A DNA stretch of 64,000 nt, from NCBI GenBank assembly GCA_902528515.1, contig CABZTD010000001.1, forward strand, positions 165,433-229,432, given 5' to 3'. Position numbers and translations under genes: made by a program. This stretch comes from K189A clade bacterium (GTDB lineage Bacteria > Pseudomonadota > Gammaproteobacteria > Pseudomonadales > Azotimanducaceae). The notes beneath the pieces are model-generated. The model was not told the origin of the DNA. It saw only the letters and a list, made by a program, of their open reading frames with translations, and searched no databases. Below, piece by piece: positions 45,489 through 54,513 of the stretch (position 1 is its first letter; every line of letters starts with the position of its first letter).

Positions 45489-46316
45489 TCAAAGATCGAC
45501 TAACTCAACATCCGAAATACCTTCTGCCAAAAACGTCGCGCCGACACGCTGGAAACCTTCCATCCCGTCGGTTGCCAGGAACTGTATATTACCGCCTCGA
45601 TTAGACGGGAGGCCTTCGCTCTGCAGTGCCGCAGCCACAGAACCTGCCGTCGTTTGCGCCGAATCTATCACCTGTGCCTGGGAGCCCAACAACTGCTGCA
45701 GTCGCGTCCGAAACACCGGAAAATGCGTGCAGCCTAGCACCAGGGTCGACGGTGCATCCGCGGTTTGCTCTAACATCACCGACCCTCTAACGCCATCGAG
45801 CAAGATCGTATCGGCTAGCGCACTGGCATCACCGCCCTGCTCGGCAAGTGTTACCCACAGAGGGCAGGGCCGCCCAAGAACCCGCATGGCGGAACGCTGG
45901 TGCAGCAAGGCGCGTTGATAGGCCCCACCGGAAATCGTGCTCTCGGTGGCCAACACCGTCACCTCGCTGCTGTCGGCAACCTCGCAGGCCGCCAAGGCAC
46001 CGGGTACTGCCACGCCGAATACAGGCAAGGGAGCAAACTCTTGAGCCAAGGCACAAAGCGCGGTCGCGGACGCGGTATTACAGGCCACCACCAAGACTTT
46101 AATGCCCCGCGCGACCAGCACCCCCGCGGCCTGCTGCGCATAGCGCTCGACCGTCGCCGCAGACTTGGTGCCATAGGGTAAACGGGCAGTAACGCCTAGG
46201 TAGATAGTGTCTTCGCCGGGCAGGTGCCGGCGCAGGGCGGCCAGAACCGTAGGGCCGCCCACACCGGACTCAAATACACCGATGGGCAGATTAGCGTCAG
46301 TCACAGCAACCGCCAC
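45489..46316 (-). CDS. murI: Glutamate racemase
   Basis: A 275-residue Asp/Glu racemase supplying D-glutamate for peptidoglycan. The two catalytic Cys are present: Cys79 in 'VVACNTASA' and Cys196 in 'LGCTHFP'. However two usually invariant acidic positions are changed: the N-terminal 'FDSGVGG' reads 'FESGVGG' (Glu16), and 'GDTAR' reads 'GVTAR' (Val42). The rest, including 'ATESTISGGAY', is normal. It may still be active, be altered in substrate preference, or be early in decay. It is monocistronic and 30 bases beyond the argG stop. Confidence 0.88.
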   Translation of the reverse strand: MAVAVTDANLPIGVFESGVGGPTVLAALRRHLPGEDTIYLGVTARLPYGTKSAATVERYAQQAAGVLVARGIKVLVVACNTASATALCALAQEFAPLPVFGVAVPGALAACEVADSSEVTVLATESTISGGAYQRALLHQRSAMRVLGRPCPLWVTLAEQGGDASALADTILLDGVRGSVMLEQTADAPSTLVLGCTHFPVFRTRLQQLLGSQAQVIDSAQTTAGSVAAALQSEGLPSNRGGNIQFLATDGMEGFQRVGATFLAEGISDVELVDL

Positions 46317-46346
46317 GGGCCGCAGCTCAATCGCAGAACAAGCGCG

Positions 46347-47564
46347 TTAGGAATAATCTCGGCCCCGCTTTACGCCCAGACGTAAACGCAGAGCATTAAG
46401 CTTAATAAAGCCCGCGGCGTCTTTTTGATCGTAGGCGCCTTGATCGTCCTCGAAGGTGACCACGTCAGCATCATAGAGCGAGTCAATTGAGCTGCGGCCA
46501 ACCACGCACACGGAGCCTTTGTAGAGCTTTAGCACCACCGAGCCGTTCACCGGCACCTGAGACTCATCGATGAGCGCCTGCAGAGCCTTACGCTCCGGTG
46601 CCCACCAGTAGCCGTTGTAGATCATCTGGGCATAGCGCGGCATGAGTTCGTCTTTTAGGTGGCCCACCTCACGATCGAGCGTCAGCGACTCCATGGCACG
46701 GTGACCCTTCAGCAAAATGGTACCGCCGGGGGTTTCGTAACAACCCCGCGACTTCATGCCCACAAAGCGGTTCTCGACAATGTCAGAGCGACCCACACCG
46801 TGCATGCCGCCAAGACGATTCAGCTCCGCCAGCATTGCGCCAGGCGTCAGCGGCTTGCCATCAAGAGCTACCGGGTCACCGCGCTCGTAAGTCAGCTCGA
46901 TTTCTAGCGGCTGATCCGGCGCGTCTTCCGGCGCAACCGTCCAGCGCCACATGCCCTCGTCAGCGGGTTTGGCAGGGTCCTCCAGACCGCCCCCCTCGTA
47001 GGAGATGTGCAGCAAATTGGCGTCCATGGAGTACGGCGACTTGCCACCGCGCTTATAGTCCACGGGAATTTGGTGCTTCTGGCAAAAATCCATCAGCGCC
47101 TCGCGGGAATTAAGATCCCACTCGCGCCAGGGCGCGATCACCTGAATGTCGGGGTCCAGCGCATAGGCCCCAAGCTCAAAGCGCACCTGATCGTTACCCT
47201 TGCCGGTCGCACCGTGGGCCACCGCAGAAGAGCCGGTTTCGCGGGCAATCTCTACCATGCGCTTGGTGATGAGCGGCCGGGCGATACTCGTGCCCAGCAG
47301 ATACTCGCCCTCGTACACCGTGTTGGCGCGGAACATGGGATAAACATAATTGGCGACAAAGTCCTCGGTGAGATCTTCGATGTAGATCTCCTGAACGCCC
47401 ATGGCTTTGGCCTTCTCCCGGGCAGGCTCCACCTCTTCACCTTGACCAATGTCAGCAGTAAAGGTCACCACATCGGCGTTATAGGTTTCCTGCAGCCAGC
47501 GGCAAATCGCGGAAGTGTCCAGCCCACCAGAGTAGGCGAGGACGATTTTTCTCTTGTCAGACAC
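46347..47564 (-). CDS. argG: Argininosuccinate synthase
   Basis: A 405-residue enzyme. Start at GTG 47564 (protein then reads [17 protein letters not shown]), with AAAGGA 6 bases upstream; an ATG 6 codons earlier would contain that ribosome-binding sequence. The ATP pyrophosphatase P-loop is 'AYSGGLDTS'. '[16 protein letters not shown]' and '[17 protein letters not shown]' are the substrate segments. It joins citrulline and aspartate in arginine synthesis, taking the product of ArgF (51863). Long non-coding leader upstream. Confidence 0.97.
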   Translation of the reverse strand: MSDKRKIVLAYSGGLDTSAICRWLQETYNADVVTFTADIGQGEEVEPAREKAKAMGVQEIYIEDLTEDFVANYVYPMFRANTVYEGEYLLGTSIARPLITKRMVEIARETGSSAVAHGATGKGNDQVRFELGAYALDPDIQVIAPWREWDLNSREALMDFCQKHQIPVDYKRGGKSPYSMDANLLHISYEGGGLEDPAKPADEGMWRWTVAPEDAPDQPLEIELTYERGDPVALDGKPLTPGAMLAELNRLGGMHGVGRSDIVENRFVGMKSRGCYETPGGTILLKGHRAMESLTLDREVGHLKDELMPRYAQMIYNGYWWAPERKALQALIDESQVPVNGSVVLKLYKGSVCVVGRSSIDSLYDADVVTFEDDQGAYDQKDAAGFIKLNALRLRLGVKRGRDYS

Positions 47565-47948
47565 GGGATTTCCTTTGAACAAAGCGGATTAGAAGCGGCC
47601 GAGATTTTAGGGCAAGGAGGCAAAGGAGGGAAATTCGAGTGCGCTGTCACAAAGCTTAGTTGAAATCGGCAAGCGATTGGCAAAAACAAAAACTTCGAAC
47701 TCTTCCACAAAAATACATTTGGAAAATGACCGGACAGAGTTCAAAGATCGATTTGAGATCAAGATTTTCAATTCCTTTTGTTATTGGTGAGAAGTTGCAA
47801 GATCAAGTCAAAATCATAGGAGTTGATCCGTCAGAAAAGGTGAAAAGATCCTTTTCGCGCCCCAAGGTTTGCGAATTCCCGCACCATTAGCGCTCCTTTC
47901 TATGTCGTCTAGTCAAGGGAGAGTTCTAAGCCAAACAAAGTAACCTCT

Positions 47949-47964
47949 GTTATCTAGGGATAAC
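47949..47964. repeat. Inverted repeat GTTATC-4-GATAAC
   Basis: Perfect 6-bp arms (GTTATC at 47949-47954, GATAAC at 47959-47964) around TAGG, 95 bases before the rnt start. It has the size of a dimeric repressor operator; no specific regulator can be named. Chance occurrence is possible. Confidence 0.35.
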
Positions 47965-47998
47965 GCGACCGCAGGCACAAGGAGCATCACTTGTTCAC

Positions 47999-48018
47999 TT
48001 AGCAATGCTAGTTGCTAA
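47999..48018. repeat. Inverted repeat TTAGCAA-6-TTGCTAA
   Basis: Perfect 7-bp arms (47999-48005 and 48012-48018) separated by TGCTAG, 40 bases before the rnt start codon. The dyad spans two helical turns, as an operator would, and lies where it could overlap the rnt promoter or leader. No regulator identified. Confidence 0.45.
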
Positions 48019-48058
48019 TTAGGATTCACTCGGGAACCATTTAAGTTATCGTCCCCCT

Positions 48059-48682
48059 ATGGAAATCTCTGACCGATTCCGCGGCTATCTGCCTGTCGTG
48101 GTTGACTTGGAAACAGGCGGATTCAGTAAGTACGACAACCCCATTCTGGAGGTTGCCTGCTCCTTCGTCACCATGCGCGACGGTCAGCTGTGCGTAAAAG
48201 ACAGCGCTAGTTGGAGTCTAGAGCCTTTTGAGGGTTCGCATATTGAGCCTGCAAGCTTGAAGGTCACCAAGATCGATTTGGACGACCCCAATCGCAACGC
48301 CCTAGATGAGCGCGAGGCCTTGGTGGAGTTTTTCAAAACCGTGCGGGATGAGATGAAGTTTGCGGACTGCCACCGTGCCATTATGGTAGCGCACAATGCA
48401 TCCTTTGATCAGGGCTTTTTGAACGCGGCCTGCGAGCGGCTGAAGATTAAGCGCAACCCGTTTCATCCGTTTACCGCGCTAGATACCGCCACCCTGGGCG
48501 CCCTGGCTTTTGGTCATACGGTGCTCAGCGAGGCGTGCCGTCGGGCGGGGCTCGATTTCAGTGAGGTGCAGGCTCACAACGCTTCCTATGATGCCGGGCG
48601 CACCGCGGAGCTGTTTTGTCACATCGTGAATGCGTGGCCTTTCCATCCGAATCGGCTTGAAAGGCAGGAAGGTGACGAGTAG
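48059..48682 (+). CDS. rnt: Ribonuclease T
   Basis: A 207-residue DEDDh 3'-5' exonuclease. Motif I is 'VVDLETGGF', motif II 'MVAHNASFDQGFL', and motif III 'AHNASYDAGRTAELF' with the general-base His. It trims tRNA and other stable RNA 3' ends. Length matches E. coli (215). Located between argG and grxD as in Pseudomonas, though pyrC and the genes usually between are missing here. Confidence 0.96.
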   Translation: MEISDRFRGYLPVVVDLETGGFSKYDNPILEVACSFVTMRDGQLCVKDSASWSLEPFEGSHIEPASLKVTKIDLDDPNRNALDEREALVEFFKTVRDEMKFADCHRAIMVAHNASFDQGFLNAACERLKIKRNPFHPFTALDTATLGALAFGHTVLSEACRRAGLDFSEVQAHNASYDAGRTAELFCHIVNAWPFHPNRLERQEGDE

Positions 48683-48702
48683 CCGCTAAAAAGCCCTGTG
48701 GC

Positions 48703-49041
48703 CTAATCTCCTGTGGCGTATTTCTCTGAAGTTTCTACCAGCAAGGCCTCTAGCTCCCCTGCCTCGAACATCTCGGTGATGATGTCGCAGCCGCCTACAA
48801 GTTCGCCGTCTACCCACAGCTGCGGGAAGGTTGGCCAGTTGGCGTAGCCGGGTAGGGTTGAGCGTATTTCTGGATTGCTGAGGATATCAACGTAGGCAAA
48901 CCGCTGGCCGCAGGCCACCATGCACTGCACGGTTTGCGCCGAGAACCCGCACTGTGGTGCCTGTGGGGAACCCTTCATATATAAAATGATGGGGTTTTCA
49001 GAAATTTGCTGTTTGATCGAGTCCAATACTTCTTCTGACAT
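48703..49041 (-). CDS. grxD: Monothiol glutaredoxin Grx4
   Basis: A 112-residue monothiol glutaredoxin with the 'CGFS' active site in 'APQCGFSAQTVQ', preceded by 'ILYMKGSPQAP', and 'NWPTFPQLWVDGELVGGCDI' as the glutathione-binding part. It binds a [2Fe-2S] cluster as a dimer and shuttles iron-sulfur clusters. Convergent with rnt, 20 bases apart. Length as in E. coli. Confidence 0.97.
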   Translation of the reverse strand: MSEEVLDSIKQQISENPIILYMKGSPQAPQCGFSAQTVQCMVACGQRFAYVDILSNPEIRSTLPGYANWPTFPQLWVDGELVGGCDIITEMFEAGELEALLVETSEKYATGD

Positions 49042-49195
49042 AGCGGCGTCCTAAGCGTGTTGTTGTTGTTCTGCATGCGCACTGCGCGAGGTCGCATTGT
49101 AGCCCTGAAAACTCGCCGGTTAACAGGCACTTTGGCATTACCTTCCTTTATAACGTTATTATCTGGTCGTTTCCGACCATTCCTCAGGATGCGCC

Positions 49196-50323
49196 ATGGC
49201 TTATGATTTCGACCGCGTCATTGATCGCTCAGGCACCGATGCGACCAAGCTGCAAAAGTACGCGGGCACAGACATTTTGCCGTTTTGGATCGCCGACATG
49301 GATTTTGCGGTACCAGATTTCATTCTAGATCCGCTGCACGAGCGGCTCGAGCACCCCATTATGGGCTACACCAAAAAACCCGTCTCCCTCACCCTCGCTC
49401 TACAGAACTGGCTTGTGCATCACTACGGCTGGCAGGTGCCGGAGGACTGGATCGTGTGGCTACCAGGCGTGGTGCCAGGGCTAAACATGGCGGTGAATAC
49501 GCTGGCGGCGGACGCGCAGCTTTTGGTGCCCACGCCCATTTACTACCCTTTCTTAGATCTGCAGGAAAATTCCGGGCGCAGGCAAATTGCTGTGCCGCTG
49601 ACTTTGGACAACGGCCTATGGTCGATGGACTTTGCAGCCATGAACGATGCGCTTAGCCCGCAAACCAAGATGGTGTGCATTGCCAATCCGCAAAACCCTA
49701 CCGGCCGTTGCTACAGCCTCGGTGAGCTGCAGGCCCTCGCTGGGTTCATTGAAGAGCAAGACCTGCTGCTGGTCAGCGACGAAATTCATTGCCAGCTGAT
49801 TTTGGACGAGGACAAGCAGCATCTGCCCATTGCTCATGCAGTACCTGAAATCGCTCACCGCACGGTATCGCTGTTCGCGGCCACCAAGACCTACAACATT
49901 CCCGGCCTCGGCTGTGCGGCCGCCATCGTGCCAGACGCCGCGCTGCGCCAGCGCTTTGTTGCAACCCGCGGCGACCTGGTGCCCGGCCCGGGCCCCTTAA
50001 ATTACATCGCCTCGGAAGCCGCCTTTAACGACCGCTCGGATTGGGTGCCACAGTTGCTCACCACCCTGCGGCGCAATCACGACCTGGTGCGAGCCGTTGC
50101 CGGCGAACGCATGACGACGGTGCAGGCCACCTACTTAGCGTGGCTAAACATTGAAGATCTGCAGCTGAACGATGTGGACGGTCACTTCGAGTCCCACGGT
50201 TTGGGCCTGAGCAATGGCGCGCCCTTTGGGCATGAAGGCTATGTGCGCTTTAACTTCGCTAGCCCAAGGTCCGTGCTGGAAGAAGGCCTGCGACGACTGA
50301 GCGAAAGCTTACGGGCAGGCTAA
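49196..50323 (+). CDS. MalY/PatB-type aminotransferase or C-S lyase
   Basis: A 375-residue fold-type I PLP enzyme. 'YDFDRVIDRSGTDATKLQKY' at the start with 'LPFWIADMDFAVPDFIL' is typical of MalY/PatB cystathionine beta-lyases. The PLP-Lys is in 'FAATKTYNIPGLGCA', and 'IANPQNPTGRCY' binds the cofactor. The probable reaction is beta-elimination on cystathionine or cysteine S-conjugates; some members are also aminotransferases. Monocistronic, behind a 154-base divergent gap from grxD. Confidence 0.88.
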   Translation: MAYDFDRVIDRSGTDATKLQKYAGTDILPFWIADMDFAVPDFILDPLHERLEHPIMGYTKKPVSLTLALQNWLVHHYGWQVPEDWIVWLPGVVPGLNMAVNTLAADAQLLVPTPIYYPFLDLQENSGRRQIAVPLTLDNGLWSMDFAAMNDALSPQTKMVCIANPQNPTGRCYSLGELQALAGFIEEQDLLLVSDEIHCQLILDEDKQHLPIAHAVPEIAHRTVSLFAATKTYNIPGLGCAAAIVPDAALRQRFVATRGDLVPGPGPLNYIASEAAFNDRSDWVPQLLTTLRRNHDLVRAVAGERMTTVQATYLAWLNIEDLQLNDVDGHFESHGLGLSNGAPFGHEGYVRFNFASPRSVLEEGLRRLSESLRAG

Positions 50324-50654
50324 ATGCGGCGAGGGCCGCTTCGTCGTGGTATGCTGCACAGCGCATAGCACGTGCCGTTCGTACCGCCCATCACTGACTC
50401 TACGGTCCGCTTATCTGTGATCTGCGTCATAACTACGCAAAACGCTGTTGCGACGGGTCTGGGGCTTTAGTATGTTGCAGTTTTATCAGGCCGCACTCGT
50501 TGCGGCCTGTTGCTTTCAGGCACGACGACTCCTGTGTAATGACTGTTGCTCGATTTCAGATGGAATTGAGCGGCGAGGTATTTTTACCTTTGGTAGTCGG
50601 TATAACCGCAGCGTCGCGCCCAGGCACCTTGTCGTAGAAGCGGGAACAAACGTC
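50324..50654. other. Leader region of argD
   Basis: About 330 bases upstream of argD. The argD frame stays open back to 50448 but those codons give Cys/Arg-rich sequence unlike any ArgD N-terminus, so I treat it as leader. It holds a strong hairpin at 50487-50509 (separate entry) and presumably the argDF promoter. Confidence 0.5.
50487..50509 (+). promoter_or_regulatory. Perfect 9-bp hairpin in the argD leader
   Basis: CAGGCCGCA (50487-50495) and TGCGGCCTG (50501-50509) pair perfectly around CTCGT, about 145 bases before the argD start. It is GC-rich and would be stable in RNA. It is followed by TTGCTTTC rather than a clean T-run, so it is at best a weak terminator; an attenuator, an RNA-stability element or a dyad operator are options. 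Confidence 0.4.
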
Positions 50655-51818
50655 ATGCAGAACCATGTTATGAATACATACGGACGTATGCCCGTGAACT
50701 TTATCAGCGGCGCTGGCTCCTACCTGACAGATAGCGACGGTAAAACCTATTTTGACGGCCTGACCGGTATCGCCGTTTGTGGCCTGGGACACGCCCACCC
50801 GCATGTCGCTGAAGCCCTTGCCCATCAGGCGCAGACTCTGCTTCACACCTCCAATCTTTACGAGATTCCACTGCAAACCAAGCTAGCCAATCGCCTGTGT
50901 GAACGCTCTAGTATGGACAACGTTTTTTTCAGCAATTCCGGTGCAGAGGCGAACGAAGTCGCCATTAAGCTAGCGCGACTTAAGGGCAACAACGAAGGCA
51001 TCAAATCGCCAGCCATCATCGTGGTCGACGGCAGCTTTCATGGCCGCACCATGGCGACCCTTACTGCCACAGGTAACCGCAAGGTCCACGCGGGCTTTGA
51101 GCCGCTGCTCAGCGGCTTTGTGCGTGCGCCGTTTAATGACATTCCTGCCATCGAGGCCATTGCTGCTAACAACCCCAATGTGGTTGCGGTGATGGTCGAG
51201 CCGATTCTTGGCGAAGGCGGCATTTACATTCCCGAAGATGGCTATTTGGCGTCTCTGCGCAACATCTGCGATGCCAACAACTGGCTGATGATTTTGGACG
51301 AAGTGCAAAGCGGCAATGCCCGCACCGGTAAATTCTTCGCCTATCAGCACACGGATATTCTGCCCGACGTAGTCACCACGGCTAAGGGCCTTGGCAACGG
51401 CATGCCCATTGGTGCCTGCCTTGCCCGCGGCGAAGCTGCGAGTTTGTTTGCGCCCGGAAATCACGGTTCAACCTTTGGCGGTAACCCCCTCGCCTGTGCA
51501 GCGGCCAATGCCGTGCTCGATGTCATCGACGCGGAAGGTCTAGAGAAGCGAGCCCTAGAGCTGGGCGAGCGCATACAGGACGGTCTAAGCAATGCCCTGG
51601 CCGGACGCAACGACGTCAAAGAAATCCGCGGAGCCGGCCTGATGCTGGCGGTAGAGATGCATCAGGATATCAGCAACTATGCTGCCAAGGCCCTCGAGCA
51701 AGGCCTGCTGATCAACGTCACCCAAGGCAACATCATCCGCATGCTGCCGCCGCTGACCATGAGCGGTGCCGAAGCCGACGAGCTAGTGCAGCGCGTGGTC
51801 GCGCTGATCAGCGCCTAA
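50655..51818 (+). CDS. argD: Acetylornithine/succinyldiaminopimelate aminotransferase
   Basis: A 387-residue class III PLP aminotransferase, started at ATG 50655 (GGGA 9 bases upstream; NHVMNTYGRMPVNF follows as in ArgD). 'LTGIAVCGLGHAHPHV', 'FSNSGAEANEVAIKLAR' and 'TTAKGLGNGMPIGA' with the PLP-Lys are diagnostic. It makes N-acetylornithine in arginine synthesis and can serve lysine synthesis; AstC-like catabolic use is possible. Followed 44 bases later by argF. Confidence 0.94.
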   Translation: MQNHVMNTYGRMPVNFISGAGSYLTDSDGKTYFDGLTGIAVCGLGHAHPHVAEALAHQAQTLLHTSNLYEIPLQTKLANRLCERSSMDNVFFSNSGAEANEVAIKLARLKGNNEGIKSPAIIVVDGSFHGRTMATLTATGNRKVHAGFEPLLSGFVRAPFNDIPAIEAIAANNPNVVAVMVEPILGEGGIYIPEDGYLASLRNICDANNWLMILDEVQSGNARTGKFFAYQHTDILPDVVTTAKGLGNGMPIGACLARGEAASLFAPGNHGSTFGGNPLACAAANAVLDVIDAEGLEKRALELGERIQDGLSNALAGRNDVKEIRGAGLMLAVEMHQDISNYAAKALEQGLLINVTQGNIIRMLPPLTMSGAEADELVQRVVALISA

Positions 51819-51862
51819 TCGCCTAATACCCAACTCACTAACCACTCCCGGAAGCTGGACCG

Positions 51863-52774
51863 ATGATCAAAAGAGATTTTCTGTCGCTATTGGATTTTTC
51901 GTCTGATGAACTGAAGTACGTGATCGAGCGCGCAAAGACCCTGCGCAAGCAGCACGAGAACGGCGAGGTGTATCAGTCCTTAGTTGGCAAAACCGGCGCG
52001 TTAATTTTGACCATGAGCAGCACCCGTACTCGGGTAGCGTTCGAAGCGGGCTTCGCACAGATGGGGGCCAAGGTTATTTTTCTCAGTCCCGGCGATACAC
52101 AGATTGGGCGCGGTGAGCCTTTGGAAGATCTTGCTCGGGTGCTGTCTGAGATGGTCGACATCATCATGATCCGTACCGCAAGCCAGCAAGACATTGAGAC
52201 TCTTGCGCATTACGCCACGGTGCCGGTGATCAACGCCATGAGTTCGCTCCTGCACCCATGCCAGCTGCTGGCAGACATACAGGCCTTTGAAGAACATCGC
52301 GGTTCCATTGAGGGCAAGACAGTGACCTTTCTGGGTGATGGCTACAACATGTGCCATTCTTACATTAATGCCGCCAAGCAGTGGAACTTTAGGCTGCGTT
52401 TTAGCTGCCCCGATTCCCATCAGCCTGACGCCGATATTCTAGCCAACGGCGAGAACGTCGAGCGCGTGCTTGACCCGCGAGAAGCCGTGGAAGGCGCACA
52501 CCTGGTAGTGACCGATGTCTGGTCGTCCATGGGCCATGAGGGCGAAGAAGGCAACCGCCGGGCCATTTTTGAGCCATATCAGGTCAATGAAACTTTGCTC
52601 GATCTGGCCGACCCCAGCGCTCTGTTCATGCACTGCCTGCCGGCCCACCGCGGCGAGGAAGTCAGCGACACGCTACTGGATGATCCGCGCTCGGTGGTGT
52701 TCCACGAGGCGGGGAACCGCCTGCACAGTCAAAAAGCCCTGGTGGAGTTTTTACTGCTAGGCCGTCAGGACTGA
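51863..52774 (+). CDS. argF: Ornithine carbamoyltransferase, anabolic
   Basis: A 303-residue transcarbamylase. The carbamoyl-phosphate motif reads 'SSTRTRVAFE', 'HPCQLLADI' is present, and the ornithine-binding loop is 'MHCLPAHRGEEV'. It makes citrulline for ArgG. The small size fits the anabolic form (about 305) rather than the catabolic ArcB (about 335). The last 10 bases overlap the end of the convergent glpK gene. Confidence 0.96.
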   Translation: MIKRDFLSLLDFSSDELKYVIERAKTLRKQHENGEVYQSLVGKTGALILTMSSTRTRVAFEAGFAQMGAKVIFLSPGDTQIGRGEPLEDLARVLSEMVDIIMIRTASQQDIETLAHYATVPVINAMSSLLHPCQLLADIQAFEEHRGSIEGKTVTFLGDGYNMCHSYINAAKQWNFRLRFSCPDSHQPDADILANGENVERVLDPREAVEGAHLVVTDVWSSMGHEGEEGNRRAIFEPYQVNETLLDLADPSALFMHCLPAHRGEEVSDTLLDDPRSVVFHEAGNRLHSQKALVEFLLLGRQD

Positions 52775-54285
52775 CCCGCGGCGAGGGTTTGAGCGACGGC
52801 CTGTTCGTATCCTTTAAGCAACCTTTGCCGCTGCTGCCTCGGCATTGCTGGCGCATAGTCCTGACCTAGCTGCCATAGCGCTGCTGCTTCCGCTAAATCT
52901 GCAAACAAGCCAGCACCAATAGCGGCCAGCACGCCCGCCCCTCTTACCGTGGTCTCGACATCTGCCGGGCGCTGCACCGGCACGTCGAGTACATCACATA
53001 AAAACTGACAAAACGCCTCATTGACCACCATGCCACCGTCCACTCGAAGCGTGGTCACCGGGGCACCGTCCGCGGCCATGGCATCCAGCAGGGTGCGGGT
53101 TTGAAAGGCCACGCTCTGCAAAAAGGCAGTGATGATCTGGTCTTTATCGCTATCAAGGGTCAGTCCACTGATAAGCCCCCGTGCCTGAGGTTGCCAATAG
53201 GGTGCGCCCAGGCCCGTGAACGCGGGCACCACATACACGCCATTGGTCTCGCCCTTGGTACGCGCAAAGGCATCTGCGGTTTCGACGGCATGCTCGATCA
53301 GGCCCAGCTGATCTCGCAGCCACTGTATGGCAACACCGGCGACGAATATGCTGCCTTCTAAGGCATAGCTGGGTTTGCCGTCGATACGATAGGCTACCGT
53401 AGACAACAGCTGCTGGCTGGAACGAGAAATCACATCCCCGGTATGGGTCATGACGAAACAGCCGGTGCCGTAGGTGCTTTTTGACATACCTGCCGTAAAA
53501 CAGGCTTGCCCGATCAGTGCAGCCTGCTGATCCCCCGCAATGCCCAAAATGGGAATAGCCGCGCCAAACCATTCAGGGTCCGCGGTACCAAAGTCCGCGA
53601 CGCAGTCGAGGACCCGGGGCAGCACGGCCGCTGGCACATCAAATAGCTCGAGTAAGGGGTCGCTCCAAGACTGCTGAGCAACATCGAATAACTGGGTACG
53701 GCTGGCATTGGTGGCGTCGGTCACATGATGCGCCCCCTTGGTCAGATGCCACACCAAAAAGCTGTCTACGGTGCCAAAGCACAGCTCATCGCTCTGGGCC
53801 CTGGAGCGATCTGGGTCCACTTCATCCAGTAGCCAGGCGAGTTTGGTGCTGGAGAAATACGGGTCGATGATGAGTCCGGTGGTTTGTTGAATAAGCGTCG
53901 CCACGTCCTGCCCGTCGGTTTGACCAGGGAGACAACCCTGGGCGGCCAGATCCTCGCAGTAAGCCGCACTGCGTCGATCCTGCCAGACGATTGCGTTGTA
54001 CAGGGTGCGCGAGGTCTCACGTTCCCACAGCAGCGTGGTTTCGCGTTGATTGGTGATCCCAATACCAACGATGGCGGCGGGTTCGATGTTTGCTGCCGAG
54101 ATGGCTTGTCGGCCAACGGTCAAAATCGACGACCAGATCATGTCAGGGTCTTGCTCTACCCAGCCATCGGATGGATACGTGCTCTCGATACTTTGCTGGG
54201 CGCTTCCCACTACCGAACCAGCAGCGTCGTACACTAGTGCGCGACTACTGGAAGTGCCTTGATCGAGGGCAAGAATATACGTCAT
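52765..54285 (-). CDS. glpK: Glycerol kinase
   Basis: A 506-residue FGGY kinase. The phosphate loop is 'LDQGTSSSRALVYD' at the N-terminus. 'GITNQRETTLLWERET' and 'GSIFVAGVAIQWLRDQL' match GlpK, and 'YVVPAFTGLGAPYW' is a FGGY signature. It phosphorylates glycerol to glycerol-3-phosphate. No glpF or glpD accompanies it here. Convergent with argF; its promoter lies in the shared gap before nrdA. Confidence 0.95.
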   Translation of the reverse strand: MTYILALDQGTSSSRALVYDAAGSVVGSAQQSIESTYPSDGWVEQDPDMIWSSILTVGRQAISAANIEPAAIVGIGITNQRETTLLWERETSRTLYNAIVWQDRRSAAYCEDLAAQGCLPGQTDGQDVATLIQQTTGLIIDPYFSSTKLAWLLDEVDPDRSRAQSDELCFGTVDSFLVWHLTKGAHHVTDATNASRTQLFDVAQQSWSDPLLELFDVPAAVLPRVLDCVADFGTADPEWFGAAIPILGIAGDQQAALIGQACFTAGMSKSTYGTGCFVMTHTGDVISRSSQQLLSTVAYRIDGKPSYALEGSIFVAGVAIQWLRDQLGLIEHAVETADAFARTKGETNGVYVVPAFTGLGAPYWQPQARGLISGLTLDSDKDQIITAFLQSVAFQTRTLLDAMAADGAPVTTLRVDGGMVVNEAFCQFLCDVLDVPVQRPADVETTVRGAGVLAAIGAGLFADLAEAAALWQLGQDYAPAMPRQQRQRLLKGYEQAVAQTLAAGQS

Positions 54286-54435
54286 AGAGGGCTCTCACTT
54301 TATGCACAGGCAGTCAGACCACTCGGCCAGCCGAGGTGCAGCTTAATGGCAAAAGGCGCTGACTGTCAGCCGCGGTTTAGCCGCATGTCGATGCCGCTTG
54401 ACACCAATTGCAGCACAAATTTGAGCGAATTTTGA

Positions 54436-54444
54436 CTATCCACA
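54436..54444 (+). promoter_or_regulatory. DnaA box (one mismatch)
   Basis: CTATCCACA differs only at the first base from the strict DnaA box TTATCCACA. It is 35 bases upstream of a perfect box and lies in the nrdA promoter region, where DnaA control of ribonucleotide reductase is known in E. coli. Confidence 0.6.
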
Positions 54445-54478
54445 GGCTACTACCCGGCGCCGGTGAACTGCACACAGG

Positions 54479-54487
54479 TTATCCACA
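54479..54487 (+). promoter_or_regulatory. DnaA box (perfect)
   Basis: TTATCCACA, exact consensus, about 415 bases before the nrdA start and just left of the NrdR pair. Together with the neighbouring box it suggests replication-linked control of nrdAB. Confidence 0.75.
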
Positions 54488-54513
54488 GACTTTTCCTTGC
54501 ATTGACCTATTGA

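Larger units (their letters stand above)
47565..48058. other. Divergent intergenic region between argG and rnt
   Basis: About 490 bases with no convincing gene (a 76-codon open frame at 47660-47890 is featureless). It must contain the argG promoter leftward and the rnt promoter rightward. Two perfect inverted repeats near the rnt side are listed separately. The stretch is AT-richer than its neighbours, as promoter regions usually are. I could not pick a convincing ArgR box. Confidence 0.5.

Noticed and set aside
47660..47890. 76-codon open frame on the plus strand between argG and rnt
   Set aside because: No family resemblance and no ribosome-binding site; it lies in a divergent promoter region.
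47955..47964. TAGGGATAAC resembles part of the I-SceI homing endonuclease site
   Set aside because: Only 10 of 18 bases; no intron or homing endonuclease gene is near.
50448..50654. N-terminal extension of ArgD
   Set aside because: The extra codons give sequence unlike ArgD; the ATG at 50655 has a ribosome-binding site and family-typical start.
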